Of a stretch of DNA of 64,000 nucleotides, positions 1 to 8,772 are shown piece after piece. The stretch is from RGIG8748 sp045539515 (GTDB taxonomy: Bacteria; Bacillota; Clostridia; UMGS1810). Both the position numbers and the translations under genes were made by a program. The notes beneath the pieces are model-generated. The model made no database searches. It was not told the origin of the DNA and saw nothing but the letters and a program-made list of their open reading frames with translations. The stretch's first letter is position 1, and each line of letters starts with the position of its first letter. Location: the NCBI GenBank assembly GCA_045539515.1, contig JAZQFN010000009.1, positions 1-64,000 of the forward strand, read 5' to 3'.

Positions 1-25
1 TAGAAATTGTACTTCTATTAACAAG

Positions 26-61
26 GGCTGATTTTATTAACAATAGTTAATAAAATCAGCC
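26..61. other. perfect 16-bp inverted repeat
   Basis: GGCTGATTTTATTAAC is followed by a 4-base AATA loop and its exact complement. No T-run follows on either side, so a simple rho-independent terminator is uncertain. It lies at the window edge, beyond the terminator of the acetyltransferase gene. A shorter dyad (CAAATTT/AAATTTG) follows at about 65-80. Confidence 0.6.
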
Positions 62-116
62 GCACAAATTTCAAAATTTGTCAAGTATTTTTCGAAATAA
101 TTTTTAATATTTACAT

Positions 117-160
117 AAAAAAAGGGGGGCAAGCTCATAGAGTGAACTTGCTCCTCTTAA
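117..160 (-). terminator. terminator of the GNAT gene
   Basis: On the minus strand, GGAGCAAG and CTTGCCCC form a stem with a 13-base loop, followed by a run of seven T. It sits about 45 bases beyond the stop of the acetyltransferase gene. Confidence 0.75.
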
Positions 161-201
161 CTTAATGATATTGCTTTTTTTACATTCCCTTTCAATTTTT
201 C

Positions 202-678
202 TTATTCATAATCCTTGCACAGAAGCGCTCTTATGTAATCTCTGTCCTTGGTAGTAGAGTCTATGTAGAATCCCCTTCCGTAGTAGAAGCACACAAGAGA
301 TTTAATCTTGGCTGCGGTGTGGAGCTGAAGCTGTTTAACTCCAAGCACCCTCATATTGATATCTACAAGGTTCATAAGAGCCTTACCAACACCAAGATTC
401 TGGAAGTCGGGGCTTACACCAAAACGGCTTAAGTATCCGATATCACCGTTTATGGCAACTCTTACACTTCCTACAACCTTGCCATTGATATATGCCACAA
501 GCACAAGCTTATTTTTGATGTCATTTTCAACGGTTTCTCTTGTTTCGATAAGAGCGGCAACCTCCTGCTGTGTGCCGGCAAGCTCCTTGTACTTTACAAA
601 GGCGGAGCCTGTTATTTCCATAATCTGATCTATATCTGCCTCGGTGGCATTTCGTATTTCAAAACCACTGTTTATCAT
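202..678 (-). CDS. GNAT family N-acetyltransferase
   Basis: Predicted acetyl-CoA-dependent N-acetyltransferase of about 158 residues, the normal size of a single GNAT domain. Visible family features are the opening IRNATEADIDQI (strand 1/helix 1) and the central VVGSVRV strand. The core FGVSPDFQNLGVGKALM matches the acetyl-CoA pyrophosphate loop (Q/R-x-x-G-x-G/A). The ATG at 678 is preferred over the upstream ATG at 696 because an AAAGG-type ribosome site lies about 8 bases before it. The substrate cannot be read from the sequence. It sits downstream of argF, separated by a repeat remnant, and has its own terminator. Family assignment is secure; function is unknown. Confidence 0.85.
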   Translation of the reverse strand: MINSGFEIRNATEADIDQIMEITGSAFVKYKELAGTQQEVAALIETRETVENDIKNKLVLVAYINGKVVGSVRVAINGDIGYLSRFGVSPDFQNLGVGKALMNLVDINMRVLGVKQLQLHTAAKIKSLVCFYYGRGFYIDSTTKDRDYIRALLCKDYE

Positions 679-728
679 AATATTTCTGCCTTTCATAATA
701 GAATTTTACAATCAACCGGAACATAGCA

Positions 729-774
729 AGAATCTCATTTGATTTGAAGATTCTTCACTTCGTTCAGAATGACA
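729..774. repeat. dispersed palindromic repeat, copy 1 (partial)
   Basis: It ends in GATTCTTCAC...TTCAGAATGACA (749-774), the same terminus seen at about 17.85 kb and 46.6 kb. The matching left end (TGTCATTC) is missing, so only the right half is clear. It lies between argF and the acetyltransferase gene. Confidence 0.7.
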
Positions 775-782
775 CATAATAA

Positions 783-1703
783 TTATTCACCCATTGTAAG
801 AGCCATTACAGCTTTTTGTGCGTGGAGTCTGTTTTCTGCTTCGTCAAATATTACGGAGCGGGGACCGTCTATTACTGCAGGAACCACTTCGTAATCTCTG
901 TATGCAGGCAGACAATGCATAAATATTGCCTCGGAGTCTGCTTTGTTAAAGAGTTCTTCTGTAACTGTGTAATCCTTGAATATCTTTATTCTCTCCTGCT
1001 TTTCATCTTCCTGCCCCATACTTACCCATGTATCGGTAATTACAACATCGGAATTTTTAACAGCTTCCACGGGGTCATTGGTAAGGATAACCTTTGAGCC
1101 TGTGGACTTTGCGGTGTCGAGTGCTCTTTCTGTTACAAGAGCATCACACTCATAGCCCACGGGTGTTGCCACATTGATATTCATGCCAAGCTTTGTGCAA
1201 CCATAAAGAAGTGAGTTTGATATGTTGTTGCCGTCACCTACATAGCAAACGGTTTTACCCTTAAGTCTGCCCTTATGCTCATAGATTGTCTGGAAATCTG
1301 CAAGAATCTGACATGGGTGTAAAAGGTCTGTAAGACCGTTTATAATGCTTATGGAGCCGTACTTTGCCAGGTCTTCAACATCCTGCTGTGCATAGGTTCT
1401 TATCATAATACCATCTAAGAATCTGGAAAGAACATTTGCGGTATCGTAAATGCTTTCACCTCTGCCGAGCTGAATATCATTCTGACTTAAAAACAGAGCC
1501 TGTCCGCCAAGCTGATACATACCAACTTCAAAGGATACTCTTGTTCTTGTGGATGACTTTGAAAAAATCATACCAAGGCTTTTACCCTTTAAAAGGTGGT
1601 GAGTTCTGCCGGCTTTGTTGTCTGCCTTGAGCTTTATTGCAAGGTCAAGAACTTTTTCTATTTCTTCGGTGGTGCAATCGTAAAGACTTAATAAATGCTT
1701 CAT
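783..1703 (-). CDS. argF: ornithine carbamoyltransferase
   Basis: Catalyses ornithine + carbamoyl phosphate to citrulline in cytoplasmic arginine biosynthesis. The 306-residue product is the usual length. The carbamoyl-phosphate loop SSTRTR lies near residue 50. MIRTYAQQ, HPCQILAD and the ornithine-loop HCLP near residue 262 follow, and the C-terminal FDEAENRLHAQKAVM is intact. ATG at 1703 has an AAAGGA ribosome site. It lies 19 bases after argD on the same strand, so the two form an argD-argF operon that probably shares the ArgR-type operator upstream of argD. No anomalies seen. Confidence 0.97.
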   Translation of the reverse strand: MKHLLSLYDCTTEEIEKVLDLAIKLKADNKAGRTHHLLKGKSLGMIFSKSSTRTRVSFEVGMYQLGGQALFLSQNDIQLGRGESIYDTANVLSRFLDGIMIRTYAQQDVEDLAKYGSISIINGLTDLLHPCQILADFQTIYEHKGRLKGKTVCYVGDGNNISNSLLYGCTKLGMNINVATPVGYECDALVTERALDTAKSTGSKVILTNDPVEAVKNSDVVITDTWVSMGQEDEKQERIKIFKDYTVTEELFNKADSEAIFMHCLPAYRDYEVVPAVIDGPRSVIFDEAENRLHAQKAVMALTMGE

Positions 1704-1722
1704 AATATGTATTTCCTTTCTG

Positions 1723-2919
1723 TTATATCTCGTTTATGGATTCGGAAAGTGCATTTGCAAATTCATCTGCATCTTTTTTGGTAATTATAAGGGGTGGCAC
1801 AATTCTGAAAACACTGTCGCCGATTACACCCACAAGGTACTGCTTTTCAAGAAGCTTTGCGGCAACTGCCTTTGCAACGGGATTTTGAAGCTCCACGCCT
1901 ATCATAAGACCCATTCCGCGGATTTCCTTGAGATTTGAACCGAGCTTTTCTTTTATAAGCTCTTTGAGATAAGCACCGACTTCGGAAGAATTTTCCACAA
2001 GATTTTCTTTTTCCATAACCTCCATTACGGCAAGTCCTGCTCTTGTGCTTAAAGGATTACCGCCAAAGGTTGTACCGTGGTCACCGGGGTTGAAGGCTGA
2101 TGCCACATCTGCTTTTGCAAGGATAGCGCTTATGGGAACACCGCCGCCAAGAGCTTTTGCCAGTGTCATAATGTCGGGAGTAACGCCGTAGTTCTGATAA
2201 GCAAACATCTTGCCGGTTCTGCCTATGCCGGTCTGTACTTCATCGTCTATAAAGAGTATTCCCTCTTTATCACAGATTTCTCTTATTGCCCGGGCAAATT
2301 CTTCAGTTACGGGATGCACACCGCTTTCGCCCTGAATAAACTCTATCATAATAGCAGCTGTGTGCTCATTAACTGCATTTTTTAATCCTTCAACATCGTT
2401 TATGTCAACATGAACAAATCCGGGAGTAAGGGGCTTATAGGGAGCCTTATACTTTTCCTGACCTGTTGCTGTGGCTGTGGTAATTGTTCTGCCGTGGAAG
2501 GATTTGTTAAGTGTAATAATTTCGTAGCGGTCTATGCCTTTGTTGTAAAAATACTTCCTTGCAAGCTTTATGGCACCTTCGTTTGCTTCGGCTCCGGTGC
2601 TTGCAAAAAACACCTTTTCAAAATCGGAAACCTCGCAAAGTTTTTCCGCAAGGTGAGCCTGATTTTCCACATAGTACACGCTGGAAGTGTGAAGGAGCTT
2701 TGACACCTGATCCTTTAAAGCTTCGGTAAGTACGGGATGTGCATGACCCAAAGCACTTACGGCAATACCTGCAAAAAAGTCCTTGTACACTTTGCCCGAT
2801 ATATCTGTAAGCTCTATGCCCTTACCTTCTTTAAAGCAAAGGGGCTGTCTGTCGCCAAAGGTATTCATATAATACTTTTTATCCAGTTCTATAATCTGAT
2901 TTAATGCTTCTGTGGACAT
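1723..2919 (-). CDS. argD: acetylornithine aminotransferase
   Basis: PLP-dependent class-III aminotransferase converting N-acetylglutamate semialdehyde to N-acetylornithine. The product is 398 residues, as usual. Visible motifs are the cofactor region STGAEANEGAIKLAR, the FIDDEVQTGIGRTG segment and LAKALGGGVPISA with the Schiff-base lysine. TTFGGNPLSTRAG follows. The reading frame extends 29 codons upstream, but ATG at 2919 is chosen because GGAGG lies 6-7 bases before it and the family start (N-terminus before YYMNTFG) fits. First gene of the argD-argF operon, with an operator over its promoter. Confidence 0.96.
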   Translation of the reverse strand: MSTEALNQIIELDKKYYMNTFGDRQPLCFKEGKGIELTDISGKVYKDFFAGIAVSALGHAHPVLTEALKDQVSKLLHTSSVYYVENQAHLAEKLCEVSDFEKVFFASTGAEANEGAIKLARKYFYNKGIDRYEIITLNKSFHGRTITTATATGQEKYKAPYKPLTPGFVHVDINDVEGLKNAVNEHTAAIMIEFIQGESGVHPVTEEFARAIREICDKEGILFIDDEVQTGIGRTGKMFAYQNYGVTPDIMTLAKALGGGVPISAILAKADVASAFNPGDHGTTFGGNPLSTRAGLAVMEVMEKENLVENSSEVGAYLKELIKEKLGSNLKEIRGMGLMIGVELQNPVAKAVAAKLLEKQYLVGVIGDSVFRIVPPLIITKKDADEFANALSESINEI

Positions 2920-2944
2920 AACAAGACCTCCATTTACATCCTTT

Positions 2945-2979
2945 TGAATAATTATACAATATTTATTCATAAAATTCCA
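2945..2979 (-). promoter_or_regulatory. argD promoter overlapped by an ArgR-type ARG box
   Basis: On the minus strand TATAAT (2951-2956) sits 17 bases from a weak -35 (TGGAAT, 2974-2979). The -10 lies inside TGTATAATTATTCA (2945-2958), a near-perfect palindrome one base away from TGAATAATTATTCA. This resembles the ARG boxes bound by ArgR/AhrC. A second half-like TGAATAAATAT is adjacent. Binding here would block RNA polymerase, giving arginine-dependent repression. Confidence 0.6.
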
Positions 2980-3030
2980 TAGTAAAAATACACAAATCTG
3001 CAACAATTGGCAAATGTTTTTAGGGTATTA

Positions 3031-3075
3031 TGCATTTTTTGTGTATAAAAATGAACGATGCATATTTTTAATACA
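3031..3075. promoter_or_regulatory. possible upstream ARG-box pair
   Basis: Two related 17-base elements, TGCATTTTTTGTGTATA (3031-3047) and TGCATATTTTTAATACA (3059-3075), repeat with a 28-base phase upstream of the argD promoter. They could be weaker auxiliary ArgR sites. The assignment rests only on resemblance. Confidence 0.3.
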
Positions 3076-3093
3076 CTTGCACATACTACCCTT

Positions 3094-3197
3094 TGTCGGC
3101 AGTTGCCGACTAAATATAGATTGGGTTGCATACGCAATCCAAAATTTATGAAGGTATTGCCACATTGAAGCCCGGCTTCAAAAGACAATACCTTCAT
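3094..3197 (-). terminator. nested hairpins after spoIIP
   Basis: Three dyads lie between spoIIP and argD: GTCGGCA/TGCCGAC near 3094-3109; GGGTTGC/GCAATCC near 3124-3140; and a 12-bp outer stem ATGAAGGTATTG (3148-3159) with CAATACCTTCAT (3186-3197). The last encloses a second perfect stem TTGAAGCC/GGCTTCAA (3165-3181). Probably a transcription end for gpr-spoIIP, although no strong T-run follows. Confidence 0.5.
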
Positions 3198-3222
3198 ATT
3201 ATAACTCTGTTTTACATATTTT

Positions 3223-4329
3223 TCAAGAGTTTTGTATTATAAATTCGCCTATTCCATCTCCAAGAATTTTTGCAGCTCTTAGTGCCTCATCCAGAGTATT
3301 TCCGTTGGTGCCGACTTCAAACAGAAGCGACCCTGTGGTAAGGTGCATATTAAATCTCTCTTTCCTTAGATTAATGGGTCTTAAAAATCCGGGATAATTG
3401 ACATTGAAATAATTCTGCATATGTACTGCCAGACGAAGATTTTCTTCCCAAACGGGATTTTCAAGATTTGTATCGGTACCGCACACTGTCATTACCTGTG
3501 CCACATTTTTTCCGCCAATGTCCGCCGTAAACTTAATTGTGTTGTCCGGGGTACCTACCGCATCCCGATGTATATCAAAGACAAATTCTATGGACTTGTC
3601 TTTTTCAAGATGACTGCGGATTAGCTTTTCCGTTTTGTTGTAGGAATCGCTGTAGCTTGGGTAGTCGTTTATGGTTTTATCGTGAATCACCTTAATGCCT
3701 TTTGCCTCAAGAGCCTTTTTAAGCTCTTCACCCACCCGTATCATATTATAATTACTGTCACGGGTACGATAATTGCCGCTGTGCTCATAAGAATATTTTT
3801 TGCTTGGGGTGTAGCTTTCGCTGCCGTGAGTATGAACTATAAGAACTTTAGCATTTTTATTTATATTTAAGGTTTCTGAAAGTATTGTATGGGGGTCGGG
3901 TGTATAAGCGGTTTCATTTTTTATTTCCACTCCGTTAGTATGTACGGTTTCTTCTCGTATAATATCAGTTGAGTCTTGATTCTCATTTACAACCCGGGGC
4001 AACGGAGCCTCCTCTTCCTTAAAGTTAAGAAGCACCGACGCCCCAAAAACAAAGGTATTTGTAAAACTAAAATCCGATGTTTTATCTTCAAATTGCAATA
4101 ATGGAGATATATGAGATATCATACCATTTGTTGCGTTATCACTGACTTTAAGCGGCAATTTTGTTATTATCCAAGCTACCACCAAAACCGGTATAATTGC
4201 CGGCAGAATTTTAAGCAGTATTATCCTTACAGAATCAGAAAATGAAAAACACATAATTCTGCCTGAGGATTTGTTTCTGTTTAAAAAAGTTTTTACATCA
4301 TATAATTGCTGCGCTCTGCTATGTCTCAT
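3223..4329 (-). CDS. spoIIP: stage II sporulation protein P
   Basis: Peptidoglycan amidase/endopeptidase of the DMP complex that thins septal wall during engulfment. The 368-residue product has an N-terminal membrane segment (about residues 33-53) and a variable linker. The C-terminal SpoIIP domain (about 160-368) carries VLIVHTHGSESY, the SGNYRTRDSNYNMIRVGEEL stretch and EFVFDIHRDA with conserved His/Asp. ATG at 4329 has GGGAG five bases before it. It lies 44 bases after gpr, the usual neighbourhood in spore formers. Intact. Confidence 0.95.
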   Translation of the reverse strand: MRHSRAQQLYDVKTFLNRNKSSGRIMCFSFSDSVRIILLKILPAIIPVLVVAWIITKLPLKVSDNATNGMISHISPLLQFEDKTSDFSFTNTFVFGASVLLNFKEEEAPLPRVVNENQDSTDIIREETVHTNGVEIKNETAYTPDPHTILSETLNINKNAKVLIVHTHGSESYTPSKKYSYEHSGNYRTRDSNYNMIRVGEELKKALEAKGIKVIHDKTINDYPSYSDSYNKTEKLIRSHLEKDKSIEFVFDIHRDAVGTPDNTIKFTADIGGKNVAQVMTVCGTDTNLENPVWEENLRLAVHMQNYFNVNYPGFLRPINLRKERFNMHLTTGSLLFEVGTNGNTLDEALRAAKILGDGIGEFIIQNS

Positions 4330-4373
4330 ATTTTCTCCCGAATGGTACTGAAAAAACTGCTACTACAATTATA

Positions 4374-5282
4374 TTAATCCGAAAATTTATTATGACAACA
4401 ACGATTGATTCCTCGGGCTATGATATCTGCAACTCTATCAATAACGCTGTCGATTTCCGATGGAGTAACTATGAGTTCGCCGAAATACGGGCTCAATATT
4501 GTTCGAATGAGAGTGTAGCGATTTTCGTCATCCAGAATATTAGGATCTATGCTTTCTGTTTCCCTAAGTTTTTCCATAATAAGCTCCACGGAGTCATTTG
4601 CCACAGTGGCAGCGTCAACTACGGTTGGCACGCCTACGGCAATTACAGGTATTCCGAGGGTTCTCTGGCTTAGCTCCTTGCGCTTGTTTCCCACCCCTGC
4701 CCCGGGAGTAATACCTGTATCTGCAATCTGTATTGTGGTGCATATTCTCGACATACTTCCCGAAGCCAAAGCATCTATGGCAATTATAATATCGGGTTTT
4801 ATTCTGTCAGTAATGCCCTCTATTATTTCTCCGGTTTCTATTCCCGTGATTCCCAGTACTCCGGGGCTTACAGTACACAGCTGTGTATCGGCAGAGGAAA
4901 GATGTCTGTTTACATCTATTCTGTCGGAAACTCCAGGTCCCAAAGCATCGGGGGTAATAAAACGGTTGCCCAAACCAACAACAAATATAACATCGTGCTT
5001 ATGACGTTTTACCACAGAGGAAAGCTCTTTGGCAAAAGCCTCGGAAATATTTTCGCCGGAAGCTTCACCGTACAGATCCTCAAATGAATATTCAAGGGTA
5101 ATATAGTTTCCCCTTGCTTTACCTATAATGCGCTCGCCGTCTTCGTTGGTAATTTTAACCCTGGTAACTTTAATGCCATCTTTGTCTTCCTTTTCTTCTG
5201 ACACACCGCTGAGTTTTTCGCCGGGTTTGCGGTTAAGCATTGCCGCGGCTTCCATAGCAAGGTCGGTTCTTGGTGTAAACAT
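4374..5282 (-). CDS. gpr: germination protease GPR
   Basis: Aspartic-type spore protease that degrades alpha/beta SASPs at germination; one such substrate lies at 14.4 kb. The 302-residue product opens with FTPRTDLAMEAA, the zymogen pro-region style of GPR. The conserved VVGLGNRFITPDALGPGV, GITGIETGEI and IIIAIDALASGSMSRICTTIQI follow, and ends through NRCCHNKFSD. ATG at 5282 is preferred over an in-frame TTG at 5291, because GGAG lies nine bases before the ATG but directly abuts the TTG. Followed by spoIIP. Confidence 0.95.
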   Translation of the reverse strand: MFTPRTDLAMEAAAMLNRKPGEKLSGVSEEKEDKDGIKVTRVKITNEDGERIIGKARGNYITLEYSFEDLYGEASGENISEAFAKELSSVVKRHKHDVIFVVGLGNRFITPDALGPGVSDRIDVNRHLSSADTQLCTVSPGVLGITGIETGEIIEGITDRIKPDIIIAIDALASGSMSRICTTIQIADTGITPGAGVGNKRKELSQRTLGIPVIAVGVPTVVDAATVANDSVELIMEKLRETESIDPNILDDENRYTLIRTILSPYFGELIVTPSEIDSVIDRVADIIARGINRCCHNKFSD

Positions 5283-5402
5283 ATTTATCAACTCCGTTTT
5301 TAATTCTATTTTTACACATAATTATTTTTATATTCAGTTTGTTTAGGTTGAAATTAATCGCAGAATATGTTATTATATATTAAATATGTTATAAGGCGGT
5401 TT

Positions 5403-5999
5403 ATGCTTATGAAAAAAGAAGAATTTATCAGAATATACACCGAGAACATTAAACGTGAAGGAGCAGACAAGCTTCTTAATTATCTTACAAGCGACTCCTG
5501 TGACTTCTTTACGGCGCCTGCCAGCACAAGATTTCACAGTGCATACAATGGTGGTCTTCTGGACCATAGCCTTAATGTGTACTACTGTCTTAAGGACTAT
5601 ATGGAACGCCCCAGAGTAAAGGAACTGTACGGTCTGGAGATAAGTGACGAAACCATTGCCATAGTTTCTCTGCTTCACGACCTGTGCAAAATAAACTGCT
5701 ATGTGCCTTCTACAAGAAATGTAAAAGATGCAAAGGGTGTGTGGCACAGTGTGCCCAGCTACACATTTGACGATGAACTACCCTATGGCCATGGTGAAAA
5801 ATCCGTGTACATAATATCAGGATATATGCGTCTTACCCGGGAAGAAGCCTTTGCCATAAGATATCATATGGGCTTCTCCGGAAACGAGGACAAGCTCAGC
5901 GTGGGCAATGCATTTGAAAAGTTTCCCCTCGCCTTTGCTCTGTCAACAGCAGATATGGAAGCTACCTACTTTATGGAAGAAGAGCCCGAAATGCCATAA
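5403..5999 (+). CDS. HD-domain hydrolase
   Basis: About 198 residues from ATG 5403 (or 196 from ATG 5409; AGGCGG at 5393-5398 serves either). Metal-binding HD-superfamily features are H in FHSAYNGGLLDHSLNVYYCL, the HD pair in SLLHDLCKIN, H in the GHGEKSVYII segment and RYHMGF further on. The AYxGGLLDHSL pattern resembles the HD half of YhaM-type 3'-5' exoribonucleases, but the OB-fold half is absent. It is therefore called only as an HD phosphohydrolase of unknown substrate. It is divergent from gpr. Confidence 0.8.
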   Translation: MLMKKEEFIRIYTENIKREGADKLLNYLTSDSCDFFTAPASTRFHSAYNGGLLDHSLNVYYCLKDYMERPRVKELYGLEISDETIAIVSLLHDLCKINCYVPSTRNVKDAKGVWHSVPSYTFDDELPYGHGEKSVYIISGYMRLTREEAFAIRYHMGFSGNEDKLSVGNAFEKFPLAFALSTADMEATYFMEEEPEMP

Positions 6000-6075
6000 C
6001 AGTGTTTATAAACTCAACAAGGTTTTATATATTGCCAAAGAACTATAACAAATATAAAAACGGAGGAATAAATCT

Positions 6076-7392
6076 ATGAAGAAAATAATTGGAATTTTAG
6101 TTTTGCTGAGCGTAGTGCTTTGCGCTTTTGCGGTTTCGGCCGATGAGCCTGCGGAAACTGTTACATGGAGCGTAGAAGATGGTGTTCTCACAATAAAAGG
6201 CACCGGCAAAATGGCTGACTACAAAACCGAAACCGATGTTCCCTGGTATGAGCACAGAAGCGAAATCACCGAAATTGTGGTTGAAGAAGGCATTACCCAC
6301 ATTGGAAATATGGCTTTTTATGGTCTTAAAAACGCCACAAAAGCTGATATTGCCAAATCTGTAACAACTGTTGGCATATGTGCAATGAATTATACCGAAG
6401 GTACCAGAACAACCCTTGGGAATCCTGCTGCTGATTTTCAGTATACTCTCTCCGCTGACTCTACTGTTGTATCCGAAGGAGATGAATTTATCCTTACAGT
6501 AACTTTAAGCGGTGACTTCAAGGATGTAAGCGGTGTGCAGACTGCCATTGTATATGACAAAAACGTAATTGCCATAGATGACAAAACCTGTTTTGACGAA
6601 GAGTGGCTTTCCACAATTGACGAAAACAACCTCGGATATATATCCGATCCCTTGTGCGGTACAGTTGCAAACAACCTGAGAATTGCATATATATCCTTAT
6701 CCGGAATAACTATCAACGAGGACTCCCCCCTATATACTGCAGGCAAGACAGAGCTTGTAATTGCTAAGGTTCACTGCAAAGCTCTTAAGGACATCAAAAA
6801 CCTGGATACAAGCATAATTATGATTAAAAGCAGCGCTATAGCCCTTTTGAAAGACGGCAAGGCTATGTCTGCAAATATCGGCGAAAATCAGATTACAGCC
6901 CTTACCAAGCTCCCCCTTCCCGACCTTACGGTATACACCCAAAGCAATGCAGTGGCAGAATATGCCGCAGCAAACGGAGTTAAATTTGTACACGAAACAG
7001 AAATTACCGAAGAATCAAAAACTTCCGAATCTGATGAAACAAAAGCAGGTTCAATAATAACAGCAGACGGAAAAATAATAAAAAGTGATGTTACACCGTA
7101 CAAGGCTGAAGACGGATGCATAATGCTCCCATTAAGAGCCATAATGGAAAATTTGGGCATAGCAGTAATATGGGACGGAGAAACCAAAACCATATTTATG
7201 GCAACAGATTCTGAGTTTGCGGCACATCAGCTTGGCAAAACAATGCTGTTCAAAAACGAAAAAAACACGGAGCTTGAGCACGCAAGTGAAGCAAAAGATG
7301 AAAGATGCTTTGTGGCTCCCGAATTTTTCCTTAAAGCCTTCAACATTGAAATCATCTGGAATGAAGAAACCCAAACAGCGACAATTAAGTGA
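6076..7392 (+). CDS. secreted modular protein: BspA-type repeat, cohesin-like and copper-amine-oxidase-like domains
   Basis: Surface or secreted protein of 438 residues with a Sec signal peptide (MKKIIG...CAFAVSA, cut near residue 22). Residues about 28-95 (VTWSVEDGVLTIKGTGKMADY...PW...) match the opening of BspA-type leucine-rich repeat regions. Residues about 115-255 read like a cohesin/type-I dockerin-partner fold (TVTLSGDFKDVSGVQTAIVYD). Residues 320-438 are a copper-amine-oxidase N-terminal-like stalk (MLPLRAIMENLGIAVIWDGETKTI). GGAGG ribosome site. No dockerin partner seen in the window. Domain calls are by eye. Confidence 0.75.
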   Translation: MKKIIGILVLLSVVLCAFAVSADEPAETVTWSVEDGVLTIKGTGKMADYKTETDVPWYEHRSEITEIVVEEGITHIGNMAFYGLKNATKADIAKSVTTVGICAMNYTEGTRTTLGNPAADFQYTLSADSTVVSEGDEFILTVTLSGDFKDVSGVQTAIVYDKNVIAIDDKTCFDEEWLSTIDENNLGYISDPLCGTVANNLRIAYISLSGITINEDSPLYTAGKTELVIAKVHCKALKDIKNLDTSIIMIKSSAIALLKDGKAMSANIGENQITALTKLPLPDLTVYTQSNAVAEYAAANGVKFVHETEITEESKTSESDETKAGSIITADGKIIKSDVTPYKAEDGCIMLPLRAIMENLGIAVIWDGETKTIFMATDSEFAAHQLGKTMLFKNEKNTELEHASEAKDERCFVAPEFFLKAFNIEIIWNEETQTATIK

Positions 7393-7409
7393 GAAAGCAG
7401 TGAATTAAA

Positions 7410-8693
7410 ATGAACAACAACGAAATGTATTTAAAGCTGGGAATTAAGGAAAATGTCCTTAATTACTGTAATACAATACTTGATACTCTGGAAGAAAGAT
7501 TTAAAGAAATAGATGCAGTGAGCGAATACAACCAGGCGAAAGTAACCTACGCAATGCAAAAAAACCGCGTATGTGCAGAATGCTTTGCAGGCTCTACCGG
7601 CTACGGCTACAACGATATGGGCAGAGAAACTCTTGAAAAGGTGTATGCGGACTGTTTTAATACAGAAGCAGCTCTTGTGCGTCCTCAGATAACCTGCGGA
7701 ACCCACGCACTTGCAATTGCACTTAGTGCAAATCTCTTGCCGGGCGATGAACTCCTCTCCCCTGTGGGCAGACCCTATGACACCCTGGAGGAAGTAATAG
7801 GCATAAGAGATTCTGCCTGCTCCCTTAAAGAATACGGCGTAAGCTACAATGAGGTTGAGCTTCTCCCCGACGGCACCTTTGACTATGAAAATATTAAAAA
7901 AGCCATAAACGAAAAAACAAAACTTATTACAATACAGCGTTCAAAAGGCTACAAATCAAGACCCACATTTTCCGTAAAACAGATTGGGGAGCTTATAGCC
8001 TTTGTGAAAAGTATAAAACCCAGCGTAATATGCATGGTAGACAACTGTTACGGAGAGTTTGTAGAAACAATAGAACCCTCCGACCTGGGTGCAGATATGA
8101 TAGTAGGATCTCTCATTAAGAACCCCGGTGGCGGTCTTGCCCCCATTGGCGGATATATATGCGGCACAAAAGAATGTGTAGACCGCTGTGCATACCGTCT
8201 TTCGGCACCCGGACTTGGTCAGGAGGTAGGTGCAAGCCTCGACACCAACAGAGCTTTGTATCAGGGATTCTTTATGGCTCCCACAGTTGTGGCAGGTGCA
8301 CTAAAAGGTGCAATATTTGCGGCAAATCTTTACGAAAGTCTGGGATTCAAGGTAGTGCCCAACTCCACAGAAAGCCGTCACGATATTATTCAGGCGGTAG
8401 AACTCGGGTCGGGTGAAGCAATGATAGCCTTTGCCAAAGGAATACAGGCAGCAGCTCCCGTAGACAGCTATGTAAGTCCCGAACCCTATGCAATGCCCGG
8501 TTACGACAGTGATGTGGTTATGGCGGCCGGTGCATTTATACAAGGCTCCTCCATTGAGCTTTCCGCAGACGGCCCCATAAGAGAACCATACACCATATTC
8601 TTCCAGGGAGGACTTACCTGGTACAATGCAAAGCTTGGCATAATGATGTCTTTGCAAAAGCTATGTGATGGCGGATTTGTAAATTTAGGCTAA
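7410..8693 (+). CDS. methionine gamma-lyase family / aluminium-resistance-type PLP enzyme
   Basis: Fold-type I PLP protein of 427 residues, the normal size of the YnbB/aluminium-resistance family (annotated as methionine gamma-lyase family). Visible landmarks are the substrate/cofactor loop FAGSTGYGYNDMGRETLE, RPQITCGTHALAIAL, CMVDNCYGEFVE and the Schiff-base lysine in GSLIKNPGGGLAPIGGYI. The C-terminal ELSADGPIREPYTIFFQGGLTW is typical. It begins 17 bases after the secreted protein gene, so they may be cotranscribed. Substrate is unproven in this family. Confidence 0.85.
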   Translation: MNNNEMYLKLGIKENVLNYCNTILDTLEERFKEIDAVSEYNQAKVTYAMQKNRVCAECFAGSTGYGYNDMGRETLEKVYADCFNTEAALVRPQITCGTHALAIALSANLLPGDELLSPVGRPYDTLEEVIGIRDSACSLKEYGVSYNEVELLPDGTFDYENIKKAINEKTKLITIQRSKGYKSRPTFSVKQIGELIAFVKSIKPSVICMVDNCYGEFVETIEPSDLGADMIVGSLIKNPGGGLAPIGGYICGTKECVDRCAYRLSAPGLGQEVGASLDTNRALYQGFFMAPTVVAGALKGAIFAANLYESLGFKVVPNSTESRHDIIQAVELGSGEAMIAFAKGIQAAAPVDSYVSPEPYAMPGYDSDVVMAAGAFIQGSSIELSADGPIREPYTIFFQGGLTWYNAKLGIMMSLQKLCDGGFVNLG

Positions 8694-8700
8694 AAAAACA

Positions 8701-8729
8701 TTGACATTTAAGCTGTTAAAGAGTATACT
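8701..8729 (+). promoter_or_regulatory. sigma-A promoter of the SCIFF operon
   Basis: TTGACA (8701-8706), a 17-base spacer and TATACT (8724-8729): a near-consensus vegetative promoter, 44 bases before the SCIFF start codon. The operon is therefore expected to be well expressed in growing cells. Confidence 0.85.
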
Positions 8730-8772
8730 TAATGTAATAGATTAATACTAGACAAAGATGGAGGATTACATA

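Noticed and set aside
2967..3197. 76-codon minus-strand frame upstream of argD
   Set aside because: It spans the nested hairpins and the argD promoter/operator, has no ribosome site and no family resemblance.
4549..5004. 151-codon plus-strand frame inside gpr
   Set aside because: A shadow of the gpr coding sequence on the opposite strand; gpr is certain by family match.
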